Source: Caldicellulosiruptor changbaiensis (GTDB lineage Bacteria; Bacillota; Thermoanaerobacteria; Caldicellulosiruptorales; Caldicellulosiruptoraceae). From it: a stretch of DNA of 64,000 bases. Every line of letters begins with the position of its first letter. The first letter of the stretch is position 1. Position numbers and translations under genes: made by a program. The DNA is taken from assembly GCF_003999255.1 (NCBI RefSeq), contig NZ_CP034791.1, positions 1,466,501 to 1,530,500 of the forward strand. The letters run 5' to 3'. Positions 34,502 through 44,474 of this stretch are shown here, piece by piece. The notes beneath the pieces are model-generated. The model saw only the letters and a list, made by a program, of their open reading frames with translations, searched no databases and was not told the origin of the DNA.

Positions 34502-35647
34502 TTATAATTCTTTTACAATCTCAGATGCAATAATATTTCTTTGAATCTGATTAGCACCTTCAAATATCTGAGTCACCTTTGCATCTCTCATCATCTTCTC
34601 AACAGGATAATCCTTTACATACCCGTTTCCACCCATGATTTGAACGGCATCAATTGTGACCTTCATAGCTACATCTGATGCAAATACCTTGCATGCAGAA
34701 GACTCTTTTGTATAGTCCTTTGCACCACTGTCAATCATCTTACATGTAGAGTACAAAAGGGCCCTTGCAGCTTCAATATTTATGTACATATCAGCAAGCA
34801 TGTGCTGAATTGCCTGGAATGACGAAAGAGGCTGACCAAATTGCACCCTCTCTTTTGCATACTTTAATGCATGTTCATATGCACCCTGTGCAATTCCAAC
34901 CGCCATCGCAGCAACACCCGGTCTTGTTCTGTCAAATGTTTTCATTGCAATAATAAATCCCGTGCCTTCTCTTCCCAAGAGGTTCTCTTTTGGTACTTTG
35001 CAATTTTCAAACACAAGTTCTGTAGTAGAAGATGCCCTGATCCCCATCTTGTCTTCTTTTTTCCCAAAGTAAAAACCCTCATATCCTTTTTCCACAATAA
35101 ACGCAGAAATACCTCGTGGTCCTTTTGATTTATCTGTTACTGCAAACACAACATAGATATCAGCTTCACCACCGTTTGTTATCCAGTGTTTGTTTCCGTT
35201 TAAGATATAAAAATCCCCATTTTTTTCGGCCACTGTCTTAATATTGCTGACATCACTTCCTGCATCAGCCTCTGTTAAAGCAAATGCAGCAATTGCCTCT
35301 CCTTTTGCAATCTTTGTGAGGTACTTCTCCTTCTGCTCCTGTGTTCCATAGAGCATTATTGGATATGCACCCAAAGCAGTTGCTGCGTATGACACAGCTA
35401 TCCCTGCACAGTTTCTTGAAAGTTCTTCAACAACAAGACACATCTCCATCACACCGCCACCAAAGCCACCGTACTCTTTTGGAATGTAAACACCTGTTAG
35501 CTCAGTGTATGCTAACAAATCTAATATATCTCTTGGAAATATTCCTTCTTTATCGTATTTGCCTGCTACCTTTGATATGACCTCATCAGAAATCCTCTTT
35601 GCCAATCTTTTTATAACCTTTTGCTCTTCACTTAAGAAGTAATCCAC
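34502..35647 (-). CDS. Acyl-CoA dehydrogenase (butyryl-CoA dehydrogenase type)
   Basis: A 381-residue FAD enzyme that interconverts acyl-CoA and enoyl-CoA. Family signatures [12 protein letters not shown] and [20 protein letters not shown] are present, with the catalytic-base region in [12 protein letters not shown]. It resembles clostridial short-chain (Bcd) enzymes. No thiolase, crotonase or 3-hydroxyacyl-CoA dehydrogenase lies nearby, so the substrate is open. It heads the operon and has a promoter at 35688-35717. Confidence 0.9.
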   Translation of the reverse strand: MDYFLSEEQKVIKRLAKRISDEVISKVAGKYDKEGIFPRDILDLLAYTELTGVYIPKEYGGFGGGVMEMCLVVEELSRNCAGIAVSYAATALGAYPIMLYGTQEQKEKYLTKIAKGEAIAAFALTEADAGSDVSNIKTVAEKNGDFYILNGNKHWITNGGEADIYVVFAVTDKSKGPRGISAFIVEKGYEGFYFGKKEDKMGIRASSTTELVFENCKVPKENLLGREGTGFIIAMKTFDRTRPGVAAMAVGIAQGAYEHALKYAKERVQFGQPLSSFQAIQHMLADMYINIEAARALLYSTCKMIDSGAKDYTKESSACKVFASDVAMKVTIDAVQIMGGNGYVKDYPVEKMMRDAKVTQIFEGANQIQRNIIASEIVKEL

Positions 35648-35687
35648 TTAAACTTTCGCCCCCTATTTTTAAATAGCTTTTTTTGAT

Positions 35688-35717
35688 AGTTTATCAGATG
35701 AAAATCTTTATTGTCAA
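35688..35717 (-). promoter_or_regulatory. Predicted promoter of the acyl-CoA dehydrogenase/etf operon
   Basis: Minus strand: perfect TTGACA (35712-35717), an 18-base spacer and TAAACT (35688-35693). It lies between the divergent acyl-CoA dehydrogenase and tmcAL genes. Confidence 0.55.
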
Positions 35718-35829
35718 ACTCAAACCATTTTCTATATTTAAAATTATACTCTTAAAATCTTTCTTGTTTGTAAAAAATTTTTCTGATATTATCTTTTTAA
35801 GACTTTACCTCAAAGGAAAAGGAGTGTTT

Positions 35830-37041
35830 TTGCATAAATTGAAGGTTGCTGGAATAGTTGTGGAATACAACCCCTTTCATAACGGACATTTGTACCATTT
35901 GCAAAAAACAAAAGAAATAACAGGGGCAGATGTTGTTGTTGCCGTGATGAGCGGAAACTTTATACAAAGAGGAGAACCTGCAATTGTCAATAAATGGGCA
36001 CGAACTAAAATGGCACTTTTAAATGGTGTAGATGTGGTTTTTGAACTTCCATTCGCGTATGCATGTAACAGTGCTGAAGTCTTTGCGTATGGAGCAATTT
36101 CTATCTTAAATAGTTTAGGCGTAGACTGGTTGGTATTTGGTTCAGAAGCGGGAGATATAAGTCTTTTAAAAAAGATAGCAATGCATTTGGCCTTTGAAGA
36201 AGATGAATTTAAAAAGTATTTGAAAATTTATTTAAAAGAAGGACATTCATTCCCAAAAGCCCGTGAACTTGCATTAAAAAGGGTAAGCAAAGAAGATATT
36301 GAATTTTTACCAAATAATATACTTGGTGTTGAGTATATTAAATGGATTTTGAGAACAAATTCAAAGATAGAACCACTGACAATAAAAAGAGTTGGAAGCC
36401 TTTATAATGACCCAAACTTAGGAAGTGGCAGTTTTTGCTCAGCAACAGCAATCAGGCAAAATATAAATAATTTAGAGCTCATCAAGGATAAAATGCCTCC
36501 ATTTTCCTATCAAGTTTTGATGGAAGAGATCGAAAGTGGAAGAGGACCTGTTAGCCTCAATGACTTTTTTGAGTTTTTTCTCTATCGAGCAATAGTTTAT
36601 AAGGATTTTCTAAAAGAGCAGTTTGATGTAAAAGAAGGTCTTGAAAATAGGTTTTATAAACACATTTTTAGTTCAAGCAGTCTCGAAGACCTTCTTTCAA
36701 AAGTAAAGACAAAAAGATACACACTTACTCGACTTCAGAGAATATTCATTCACTGTCTTGTAGATAGCAAAGTAAATCAGAAAACGCTTCTTTCTACAAA
36801 GCCATATATACGAGTTTTAGGGTTCAACAGTAGAGGTAAAGGGTATTTAAATAGTATCAAGGAAAAACTAAAGTACATTACAAAGCTTGACAGTTACATC
36901 ATGAAAAATCCTGAGTACAATAGCCTTCTTGAATTAGAGATAAGGGCCTCTCAAATTCACGCGTTAAAATACAAAGAGTTTCATAAATACCTCCAGTTAG
37001 AATTTAAGCAGCACCCAATATATATTCCTTCAAGAGAGTAG
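35830..37041 (+). CDS. tmcAL: tRNA(Met) cytidine acetate ligase (YlbM)
   Basis: Makes N4-acetylcytidine at the wobble position of elongator tRNA-Met, using acetate and ATP. The nucleotidyltransferase-like N-terminus VAGIVVEYNPFHNGHLYHL is diagnostic, followed by MSGNFIQRGEPAIVNKWAR and GSGSFCSATAIR. The open frame runs from 35683, but AAAAGGAG at 35817-35824 suits the TTG at 35830 (403 residues); the GTG at 35824 is an alternative. Its 3' end overlaps the convergent patatin-like gene by 12 bases. Confidence 0.9.
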   Translation: MHKLKVAGIVVEYNPFHNGHLYHLQKTKEITGADVVVAVMSGNFIQRGEPAIVNKWARTKMALLNGVDVVFELPFAYACNSAEVFAYGAISILNSLGVDWLVFGSEAGDISLLKKIAMHLAFEEDEFKKYLKIYLKEGHSFPKARELALKRVSKEDIEFLPNNILGVEYIKWILRTNSKIEPLTIKRVGSLYNDPNLGSGSFCSATAIRQNINNLELIKDKMPPFSYQVLMEEIESGRGPVSLNDFFEFFLYRAIVYKDFLKEQFDVKEGLENRFYKHIFSSSSLEDLLSKVKTKRYTLTRLQRIFIHCLVDSKVNQKTLLSTKPYIRVLGFNSRGKGYLNSIKEKLKYITKLDSYIMKNPEYNSLLELEIRASQIHALKYKEFHKYLQLEFKQHPIYIPSRE

Positions 37042-37788
37042 TTTTTTTATGTGATCAACTGCCTCTTTTGCTCTTTCTTTCCCTCTTTTGTATGCTTTAT
37101 CTATGTCAACAAGTGTATAAGGATTAATATCGTCAAGCTCAATTTTTATAAGATAGTCAATATAACTTTGCTTTAGCTTAAAAATTTCCTCACCCATGAT
37201 ATCTATTGTTGTCATTATCATTTCAAAAATATTTTTTGGCTCTTTTTTGGTACTTTTGCCAGAAACGTCAACACCAATTATAAACCCATGTCCGTTTTCT
37301 TTTAAGACCTTTGCTGGCACCTTGTCGACAACCGCACCGTCTACTAAAACTATATCATTAAATTTGACAGGCGGAAGAATCCCTGGAATTGATATACTTG
37401 CCCTGACTGCATCATACAGACTCCCTTCTTTAAAAACAACCTGTTCGCCTTGCAATAGGTCTGTTGCTACAACATAAAATGGATATTTTAAGTCGCTGAA
37501 TTTTTTGTCCCTTAAGAAAATCTTCAGTATCTCCTCTATATTTTTGCCAGAGATAAGAGCATTTTTTTTGATTTTGAAGTCTATCAATATATCATTTCTC
37601 ATCTCCCTCGCAATCTTATAAATCAATTTCAGATCATACCCTAAACAGTAAAAAGCACCTATTACAGCGCCAATACTACAACCTGAAAATGCTTCAAACT
37701 CAAACTCCTTTTCCAAAATCTCTATTACCCCAATATGAGCAAATCCTCTCATTGCTCCAGATCCAAGAGCAACTGATACTTTTTTCAT
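37030..37788 (-). CDS. Patatin-like phospholipase/esterase (YlbK/RssA type)
   Basis: A 252-residue serine hydrolase. The oxyanion loop is GSGAMRGFAHIG, the nucleophile elbow is GCSIG, and the catalytic Asp lies in LVDGAVVDKVP, so the Ser-Asp dyad is complete. The ATG at 37788 follows GGAGG. It occupies the place of ylbK between ylbM and ylbJ in Bacillus. The substrate is unknown. Confidence 0.87.
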   Translation of the reverse strand: MKKVSVALGSGAMRGFAHIGVIEILEKEFEFEAFSGCSIGAVIGAFYCLGYDLKLIYKIAREMRNDILIDFKIKKNALISGKNIEEILKIFLRDKKFSDLKYPFYVVATDLLQGEQVVFKEGSLYDAVRASISIPGILPPVKFNDIVLVDGAVVDKVPAKVLKENGHGFIIGVDVSGKSTKKEPKNIFEMIMTTIDIMGEEIFKLKQSYIDYLIKIELDDINPYTLVDIDKAYKRGKERAKEAVDHIKKLLS

Positions 37789-37851
37789 CTTTACCTCCAA
37801 AAAATAATAGAATTTTTAATAGACATTTATTAACTTCTGAGGTCATTTATT

Positions 37852-38829
37852 TTGAAAAACATATATAACTTTACCATAATTATTTTATGTCTACTTTACT
37901 TTGTATGTATATTCTTAAATCCTCATGCAATCATTGAAACAACCAAAACATCTATACTCTTGTGGGCACAAAAGATTGTGACATCACTTTTCCCTTATTT
38001 TCTCATCATCAATGTGTTTGTAAATTCAAGAATAATAAGCTATGTTTCGTACATATTCTTACCTGTAGCAAAGAACATCTTTAAAATCTCTTCCCAAGGT
38101 CTCTTTGCCTTCATAATTGGGCTTCTGTCTGGATATCCAGTAGGCATTAAAACAGTATGCAGTTTATATAAAGAAAACCTCATAACTAAAAAAGAGGCAA
38201 CTAAGCTTTTACACTATGTCAATAATTCAGGTCCACTTTTTATAATTGGTACTGTGGGAATTAACCTCTTAAATTCAAAAACCCAAGGATATATCCTTTT
38301 TTTTGCCCATACCTTGGCAAGCATAATCATTGCTCTATTCGTTTCTGTTTTTTCTAAAATAGAATGGGTTTCATATAAAAACTACAACGTCAATATAAAC
38401 TTCGACCTTGGAAATCTTCTGTCACGGTCAGTAAAAGACTCCATTGAAGCAATATTGCTGATTGGTGGGTTTATAACACTGTTTTTCAATCTAAATTTTG
38501 TCTTTGAATACTTTAAGATATACCCATTTTTTTATAATACCTCACATGAACTTTTTGTGATAAATAAGGACCTAATACAAGGACTTTTATATGGATTTTT
38601 TGAGATTACAAGCGGCACAATTTTAATTAGCAAATCTCAAACCCTTTCAGCCTTTTATAAACTTTTAGCATGCGTACTTATTATTTCTTGGGGCGGAATG
38701 AGCGTCCATTTTCAAGCTATTTCGTTTTTGAAAGAAGCTGAGTTGCCTATTAAAACATATCTTATTGGAAAATGCATCCATGCAATACTGTCAGTTGTAA
38801 TCCTTTTGATAATATTTGTAGTCATATAG
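37852..38829 (+). CDS. ylbJ: YlbJ-type integral membrane protein (sporulation-associated)
   Basis: A 325-residue membrane protein with about eight helices and nucleoside-recognition (Gate) blocks such as LLSGYPVGIKTVCSLY and NNSGPLFIIGTVG. In Bacillus, YlbJ is needed for normal spore formation. The start is a TTG with GAGGT nine bases upstream. It converges with the coiled-coil gene next to coaD and has no obvious terminator between them. Confidence 0.82.
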   Translation: MKNIYNFTIIILCLLYFVCIFLNPHAIIETTKTSILLWAQKIVTSLFPYFLIINVFVNSRIISYVSYIFLPVAKNIFKISSQGLFAFIIGLLSGYPVGIKTVCSLYKENLITKKEATKLLHYVNNSGPLFIIGTVGINLLNSKTQGYILFFAHTLASIIIALFVSVFSKIEWVSYKNYNVNINFDLGNLLSRSVKDSIEAILLIGGFITLFFNLNFVFEYFKIYPFFYNTSHELFVINKDLIQGLLYGFFEITSGTILISKSQTLSAFYKLLACVLIISWGGMSVHFQAISFLKEAELPIKTYLIGKCIHAILSVVILLIIFVVI

Positions 38830-38830
38830 T

Positions 38831-39289
38831 CTATGTATTTTTCTGTTTTATCTGGTCAATATTATCATTCAGTTCTTTTACTATGTTTTCAATAGTCTTC
38901 TTGGTTTGTTCTAAAAGCTCTATTGTATACGTCTGTGCCATAATCCTGTACTCTTTTGCATGTTCTTTAGCCTTTTGGATAATTTCCTCAGCTCTTTTTT
39001 CTGCCATCTTTACAATCTCAGTTTCATCAACTAATCCCTTAACTTTGTTCTCAGCATCGCTTATAATAGCCTCTGCCTCTTTTTGTGCCCTTTCTAAAAT
39101 CTTCTTTCTCTCTTCCTTTGCCCACTTGACCTGCGACAGCTCCTGTGGAAGAAGAAGTCTTATCTCTTTGATAATCTCAAGGAGTTCATCTTTTTCTACC
39201 ATCACCTTTGATGTAAATGGTATAGACTTACTACTTTCTAATATCTCTTCCATTCTTTCTAAAAGTTCCAAAATGCTGAGTTCACTCAT
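38831..39289 (-). CDS. Coiled-coil protein of unknown function next to coaD
   Basis: A 152-residue, highly charged, almost wholly helical protein. A long coiled coil covers about residues 55-150 (WAKEERKKILERAQKEAEAI, MAEKRAEEIIQKAKEHAKEY). It resembles ATP-synthase b/E-type stalks and DivIVA-like proteins in composition only. It shares one base with the coaD stop. Genes like this are common beside coaD in clostridia. No function assigned. Confidence 0.65.
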   Translation of the reverse strand: MSELSILELLERMEEILESSKSIPFTSKVMVEKDELLEIIKEIRLLLPQELSQVKWAKEERKKILERAQKEAEAIISDAENKVKGLVDETEIVKMAEKRAEEIIQKAKEHAKEYRIMAQTYTIELLEQTKKTIENIVKELNDNIDQIKQKNT

Positions 39290-39795
39290 TACTTATTTTC
39301 CTCCATTTCAGCATATTTCTTATTCAATTTTTTCATAACCTTTTTAGCAATCTTTTCAGGCACTAAGTCTTCAATACACCCGCCAAACCTTGCAACTTCT
39401 TTAACCATACTTGAGCTCAAATATGAATACTTGCTATTGGTCATCATGAAGATTGTCTCAATTGACGGCTCTAATTTTTTGTTCAAAAGTGCCATTTGAA
39501 ATTCATACTCAAAGTCTGACACTGCTCTCAAGCCTTTGACTATAACCTTTGCATTCTCCTGTTTCATAAAATCAATTAGAAGACCTTTGAACGCTTTTAC
39601 CTCAACATTTGGCAGATGTTCTGTTGTCTCTTTCAAAAGTTCTACTCTTTCATCTATATCAAAAACAGGCGTTTTGTTAGGATTCACCAACACTGCAACA
39701 ATCAATTTGTCAAAAATCTTAGAAGCTCTTTCAATGATATCAAGATGACCATTTGTAACCGGGTCAAAACTTCCTGGATATACTCCTATCTTCAA
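39289..39795 (-). CDS. coaD: Phosphopantetheine adenylyltransferase
   Basis: Makes dephospho-CoA from 4'-phosphopantetheine and ATP. The N-terminal [20 protein letters not shown] holds the nucleotidyltransferase motif, and [15 protein letters not shown] the C-terminal one. At 168 residues its length is normal. It overlaps rsmD by four bases, the conserved rsmD-coaD pairing. Confidence 0.96.
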
Positions 39796-40346
39796 AATTG
39801 TCTACCCCCAAAGCTAAATATTGTGATTTTTGTATCCCCATATTCTCTTTGTCTCAAGATGGTAAGCTTTGCACTCTCAAAATTAAAATCTAAATTTGAT
39901 TCAATAACTATAAGTCCATTTTGAGAGATTTTATTATTCTTAAGTATCTCCTCTATACATTCTGCAGCATAGGTAGATTTATAAGGAGGGTCCAAAAATA
40001 TAATGTCAAAAATGGGACAATGTTTTGATCTCAAAAATCTCAATACATCAGTTTTAAATACTTTTGCTCTTTCCGACAAACCTAAATCTTTGAGATTTTC
40101 CTTTATAAGATGCACACACCTTTCATCCTTTTCAACAAATACAACTTCTTTTACACCACGAGACAAAAACTCTATACCAACATTTCCTGTCCCAGCAAAA
40201 AAGTCAGCAACAACAACTTCTTCATTTAAAAAAGGAGATAGCATATTAAAAAGAGCTTCTTTTACCCTGTCAGAGGTTGGTCGCAAACCTTGAATATTCG
40301 CACTTTTTAGCCTTCTTCCTTTGTTTTGCCCACTAATTACTCTCAT
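39792..40346 (-). CDS. rsmD: 16S rRNA (guanine966-N2)-methyltransferase
   Basis: A 184-residue SAM-dependent enzyme. The N-terminal [15 protein letters not shown] and [16 protein letters not shown], the SAM-binding [17 protein letters not shown] and the catalytic DPPY ([10 protein letters not shown]) are all present. Upstream neighbours are the spore protein gene and recG. Confidence 0.94.
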
Positions 40347-40404
40347 TTTAGATATTGCCTACAATTTGTTTATATATTGATTATATAAAAATCCCTCTAA
40401 AAAA

Positions 40405-40443
40405 ACAACAACGAAGAGACCTCAAAAGTCCCTTCGTTGTTGT
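40405..40443 (-). terminator. Terminator after the spore protein gene
   Basis: The 12-bp arm ACAACAACGAAG and its complement, plus an inner GAC/GTC, form a long hairpin. On the minus strand it is followed by seven T. It separates the spore protein gene from rsmD. Confidence 0.9.
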
Positions 40444-40470
40444 GTATCTTTAAAACCCCTGTCAGTTCTA

Positions 40471-40668
40471 TTACTTGCCAGCAGCCCTGTTTTCATAGTC
40501 CTGAATCATTCTCTTCACCATATATCCACCAATTGAACCTGCTTGCTTTGCTGTCAAATCACCATTGTAACCAGGTTTGAGTTGAACACCAATTGAGCTT
40601 GCAACCTCTGTTTTTAACTGGTCCAATGCCTTTGTTGCTTCTGGAACTAATTTTCTGTTTCTTGCCAT
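40471..40668 (-). CDS. Alpha/beta-type small acid-soluble spore protein
   Basis: A 65-residue DNA-binding spore protein. It has the family pattern PEATKALDQLKTEVASSIGV, holding the germination-protease site region, and NGDLTAKQAGSIGGYMVKRM. The ATG at 40668 gives the usual MARNRKLVPEA start; an upstream in-frame extension lacks family character. A CATATTA box at 40718-40724 resembles a SigG -10, but a matching -35 is weak. It stands alone between two terminating regions. Confidence 0.92.
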   Translation of the reverse strand: MARNRKLVPEATKALDQLKTEVASSIGVQLKPGYNGDLTAKQAGSIGGYMVKRMIQDYENRAAGK

Positions 40669-40766
40669 GACCTTTAAACCCCCTTTTTTATCCGCTTTAT
40701 TTTCTGTTTTCACTATTTAATATGTGCAGTTTTCAAACTATTATAACAAGAAATTTTTGAAAGGGT

Positions 40767-42806
40767 TTAAAGACCAATATTTTCAATATTATTGTAAAAT
40801 TGTTTATTAATTCTTTCCATTAAAGTCTTATCAACAAGCTTTAACTTAATGGTCTCTTCAGCCGCCTTCCGTGCTTCTTTTAAAATTTCCATGTCACTTA
40901 CTATATCTGCAATTTTAAAGTTCATAAGACCGTGTTGTTTGGTTCCAAACAAATCACCAGGTCCTCTCAGTTTCAAATCCATCTCGGCAATCTCAAATCC
41001 ATTTTGACTTTTTGTTATTGCAATCATTCTTTTTTTGGATATCTCAGAATCACTTTGATTAAACAGTATACAGTATGACTGATGCTCTCCTCTGCCAACT
41101 CTACCACGAAGCTGGTGAAGTTGTGCAAGGCCGAATCTCTCTGCGTTTTCAATCACCATCACAGTCGCATTTGGAACGTTTATACCAACCTCAACCACTG
41201 TTGTTGACACTAATATATGAATCAAGCCTTCTTTAAACTCTTGCAATACCTTGTCTCTTTCTTTTGAAGAGAGTTTTCCATGCAGACAACCTATATTGTA
41301 ATCTTTAAAAAACCCTTCTTTTAACGATTTTGCAAACTCCACAGCAGACTTTGCATTTAAAGTCTCAGATTCCTCAATCAAAGGACAAATCCAGTAAACT
41401 TGTCTTCCTTCGTCAAGCTGTTTTTTAATGAAGTTGTAAACGCGCTGGCGAAAACTCTCATCAACTGCATATGTCAAAATCTTCTTTCTCCCTGGTGGCA
41501 TCTCATCTATTATAGATATATCAAGGTCGCCATATAATACAAGACTTAATGTTCTTGGAATAGGAGTTGCCGTCATAACAAGTATGTTTGGAGAATTTCC
41601 TTTTTTTGTAAGCTCTACTCTTTGTATTACACCAAATCTGTGCTGTTCATCAGTAATCGCCAGGCCCAAATTTTTGAATTTGACATCTTCTTGAATTAAG
41701 GCGTGAGTGCCTATCACCATAGGACAAAGCCCATATTCAATCTCTTTTAGAATTACCTCTTTTTCTCTTTTAGGTGTTGAGCCAATGAGAAGCCGTACAT
41801 TTATTCCATTTTTAAAATACTTCTTACTCTCATTGTAGTGCTGGATAGCCAAAACCTCAGTTGGCGCCATTAGTGCAACCTGATAGCCACCTTTGATTGT
41901 AGCGTATGCAGCAGCTAAAGCAACAACCGTCTTTCCACAGCCAACATCACCTTGTATGAGCCTGTTCATCTGTTTTGAGCTTTCTAAATCATCTGCTATT
42001 TCATCCAAAACACGTTTTTGGGCATTTGTTAGCTCAAACGGCAAAAGCCTTTTAAACTCTTCTATATTTTCTTTTGCATTTTGTACCTTTACTCCTTCAT
42101 TTTTTTCAATGCTCTCTTTAAGTAGTAAAAGAGAAAGCTGCAAAAGATAAAACTCTTCAAACACAAGCCTTCTTCGCGCAAGGCTAAGACTTAGCATGTT
42201 ATCTGGAAAATGAATATTTCTCATCGCAAAGTTTATTTCACTCAAATGATACTTCTGTCTTATGTACGGTGGAATGACATCTTCAAGCTGTCCTTCAACC
42301 TGTTCTAATAGATTGTTTACAATGTTTCTCATCACCTTTTGAGATAGCCCTTCTGTTGAGTTATAAACAGGGACAATTCTTCCTGTGTGAAGAAGGTTTT
42401 GGTCATATTTTTCAAATTCAGGATTTTTCACTTCAATATAAAAACCTCTTCTCTCTATTTTGCCCGAAAAACAAAATACCTCTCCTTCTTTTAAAACACT
42501 CTTTATATAATCCTGGTTAAACCAAACGGTTGTAACAACACCTGTACCATCTTCAACAGGTATTTTTATTATCTTAACACTTTTTGTCTCTATCTCAGTT
42601 GGCTTTCCGCAAACAGTTCCCACAAATGACTCTATCTCGCCATCTGAAAGCTCTTTTATCTTCTTTAGTTTACTATAATCGAGGTATTTTCTTGGAATGT
42701 GCCAGAGCAAATCTTCAACTTTTTTAATACCAAGCTTTCTAAAAAGTTTTTCTCTACTTTCTCCGACCCCTTTTAGGTACCTTATCTCCTTTTCAAGTAA
42801 CTTCAT
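40767..42806 (-). CDS. recG: ATP-dependent DNA helicase RecG
   Basis: A 679-residue branch-migrating helicase that rescues stalled forks. The wedge OB domain comes first, then Walker A in LIQGDVGCGKTVVALA, the DEQH box in ITDEQHRFGV, VMTATPIPRTL, and the RecG C-terminal block AERFGLAQLHQLRGRVGRG. The ATG at 42806 follows GAGGGG. It is downstream of yloU-fakA, as in many Firmicutes. Confidence 0.97.
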   Translation of the reverse strand: MKLLEKEIRYLKGVGESREKLFRKLGIKKVEDLLWHIPRKYLDYSKLKKIKELSDGEIESFVGTVCGKPTEIETKSVKIIKIPVEDGTGVVTTVWFNQDYIKSVLKEGEVFCFSGKIERRGFYIEVKNPEFEKYDQNLLHTGRIVPVYNSTEGLSQKVMRNIVNNLLEQVEGQLEDVIPPYIRQKYHLSEINFAMRNIHFPDNMLSLSLARRRLVFEEFYLLQLSLLLLKESIEKNEGVKVQNAKENIEEFKRLLPFELTNAQKRVLDEIADDLESSKQMNRLIQGDVGCGKTVVALAAAYATIKGGYQVALMAPTEVLAIQHYNESKKYFKNGINVRLLIGSTPKREKEVILKEIEYGLCPMVIGTHALIQEDVKFKNLGLAITDEQHRFGVIQRVELTKKGNSPNILVMTATPIPRTLSLVLYGDLDISIIDEMPPGRKKILTYAVDESFRQRVYNFIKKQLDEGRQVYWICPLIEESETLNAKSAVEFAKSLKEGFFKDYNIGCLHGKLSSKERDKVLQEFKEGLIHILVSTTVVEVGINVPNATVMVIENAERFGLAQLHQLRGRVGRGEHQSYCILFNQSDSEISKKRMIAITKSQNGFEIAEMDLKLRGPGDLFGTKQHGLMNFKIADIVSDMEILKEARKAAEETIKLKLVDKTLMERINKQFYNNIENIGL

Positions 42807-42813
42807 TTTCCCC

Positions 42814-44454
42814 TCACATCTCAGCAACAATTATAAAGTGATAAATGTCATTCCCACTTTCATAGCTTTCTATGTCAATTTGAGGATATTCAATCTTGAG
42901 ACTTTCTACCAATTTTTCAACATCATCTAAACTAACATTTTTACCATAGTAGATGCTTAAAATTTGAGTGCTGTCATCAACAATCTTCTTTACACAAGAT
43001 ATTGCAACCTCTATAAGGTCTTTGCCAGATTGTATTATCTCTTTTTTAGATATTCCTATGAAATCACCTTCTTTTATCTCAAAACCATTAATCTTTGTAC
43101 CTCTTACAGCCTGAGTAACCTCAGCAACTTTTATAGAATTTATCGCTTCTTGCATGCGCTTGATATTTGTTTCAACATCTGAGTTTATGTCAAACCGTAT
43201 AAGAGCTGCAATGCATTCTGGAATGTTATTAGTTTTTACTACTTTTATGTTCTTTTTTGTATTGATTAGCTGAAGAGACAGTTCAGCTGACATTATAACG
43301 TTTTTGTTGTTTGGAAACACAAATATATTTTTAGCCGGGACATTTTTTATGGCACTTATAAAATCATCTGCGCTGGGGTTCATTGTCTGTCCGCCTTCTA
43401 TAATATAGTCAACACCCATACCTTTTAAGATCTCGTTAAAACCTTCACCCTGAGATACAGCAACAAACCCATATTCCTTGGTAATTATTTCATCCTCAAT
43501 ATTCTCATTATTTCTTTGTTCTGTCTCAGCCTTCACAAACTCTTGGTGCTGATATTTCATATTGTCAATTTTTACATTTATAAGCTCCCCATATTTTAAA
43601 GCCCTTTCTATTACCTTGCCAGGTGAGTTTGTGTGAACATGGGTTTTTAAAATCTCACCATCTTGGATTACTATAATTGAATCACCTACAGTCTGAAGAT
43701 ATTCTTTAAACTCATCCTCTATATTTTTTTTCAGTCCTGCTATAAAAAACTCTGTACAATAAGTAAATTTTATATCATCAGTTTTAACAAAAGCTATTTC
43801 ATAAGCTTCTTCCTCTTGTACATCTTCAAAACTAATCCCTTCTTTCAAAAATTTATACATCCCTTCAAAAATTACAACAAGCCCCATACCACCACTGTCA
43901 ACAACATTTGCTTCTTTTAAGATAGGTAACATCTCAGGAGTTTTGTTGAGCCATTTTCTTCCACTTAATACGCATACCTCAAGAAGGTCTTCTATTTCAC
44001 TTATTGAATTTGACAAAGCTTCCTTTTCAACATCCTCGGCTATTCCTCTGGCAACGGTAAGCATTGTACCTTCTGTTGGTTTCATTACTGCTCTATAAGC
44101 ACTTGCAGCGGCCGATTTAAGACAGGCAACAAACGTTGGAATGTCCAATACATCCTTTCCTTTTAGCTCTTTTGCGAAGCCTCTTAAAAGCTGTGAAAGT
44201 ATAACCCCAGAGTTTCCTCTAGCACCTTTTAGGCTGCCAAAAGCAACAGTATTCATAAGCTCATCAACAGTTTCAAATACTTTGCCATTAATTTCTTTAA
44301 TGCTACTATCAAGTGTTGCAGACATGTTTGTGCCTGTATCTCCATCTGGTACAGGAAAGACATTCAGAGCATTAATTTTTTTTATGTTCAATTTTAAATA
44401 GTTGTTAGCTGCCCTTAGCATATCCTTTAATACATCTGCTGTTAAAAATTTCAT
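42814..44454 (-). CDS. fakA: Fatty acid kinase catalytic subunit FakA (YloV, DAK2 domain)
   Basis: A 546-residue protein that phosphorylates FakB-bound fatty acids. The N-terminal DhaL domain has NVFPVPDGDTGTNMSATL, GARGNSGVILSQLLRGF and the later DSGGMGLVVI. A middle domain (about 220-310) and a C-terminal DegV-like domain follow. Length is standard. FakB is not in the window. It lies 20 bases after yloU and directly before recG. Confidence 0.93.
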   Translation of the reverse strand: MKFLTADVLKDMLRAANNYLKLNIKKINALNVFPVPDGDTGTNMSATLDSSIKEINGKVFETVDELMNTVAFGSLKGARGNSGVILSQLLRGFAKELKGKDVLDIPTFVACLKSAAASAYRAVMKPTEGTMLTVARGIAEDVEKEALSNSISEIEDLLEVCVLSGRKWLNKTPEMLPILKEANVVDSGGMGLVVIFEGMYKFLKEGISFEDVQEEEAYEIAFVKTDDIKFTYCTEFFIAGLKKNIEDEFKEYLQTVGDSIIVIQDGEILKTHVHTNSPGKVIERALKYGELINVKIDNMKYQHQEFVKAETEQRNNENIEDEIITKEYGFVAVSQGEGFNEILKGMGVDYIIEGGQTMNPSADDFISAIKNVPAKNIFVFPNNKNVIMSAELSLQLINTKKNIKVVKTNNIPECIAALIRFDINSDVETNIKRMQEAINSIKVAEVTQAVRGTKINGFEIKEGDFIGISKKEIIQSGKDLIEVAISCVKKIVDDSTQILSIYYGKNVSLDDVEKLVESLKIEYPQIDIESYESGNDIYHFIIVAEM

Positions 44455-44474
44455 AATACATCCTCCTCAGCTTC

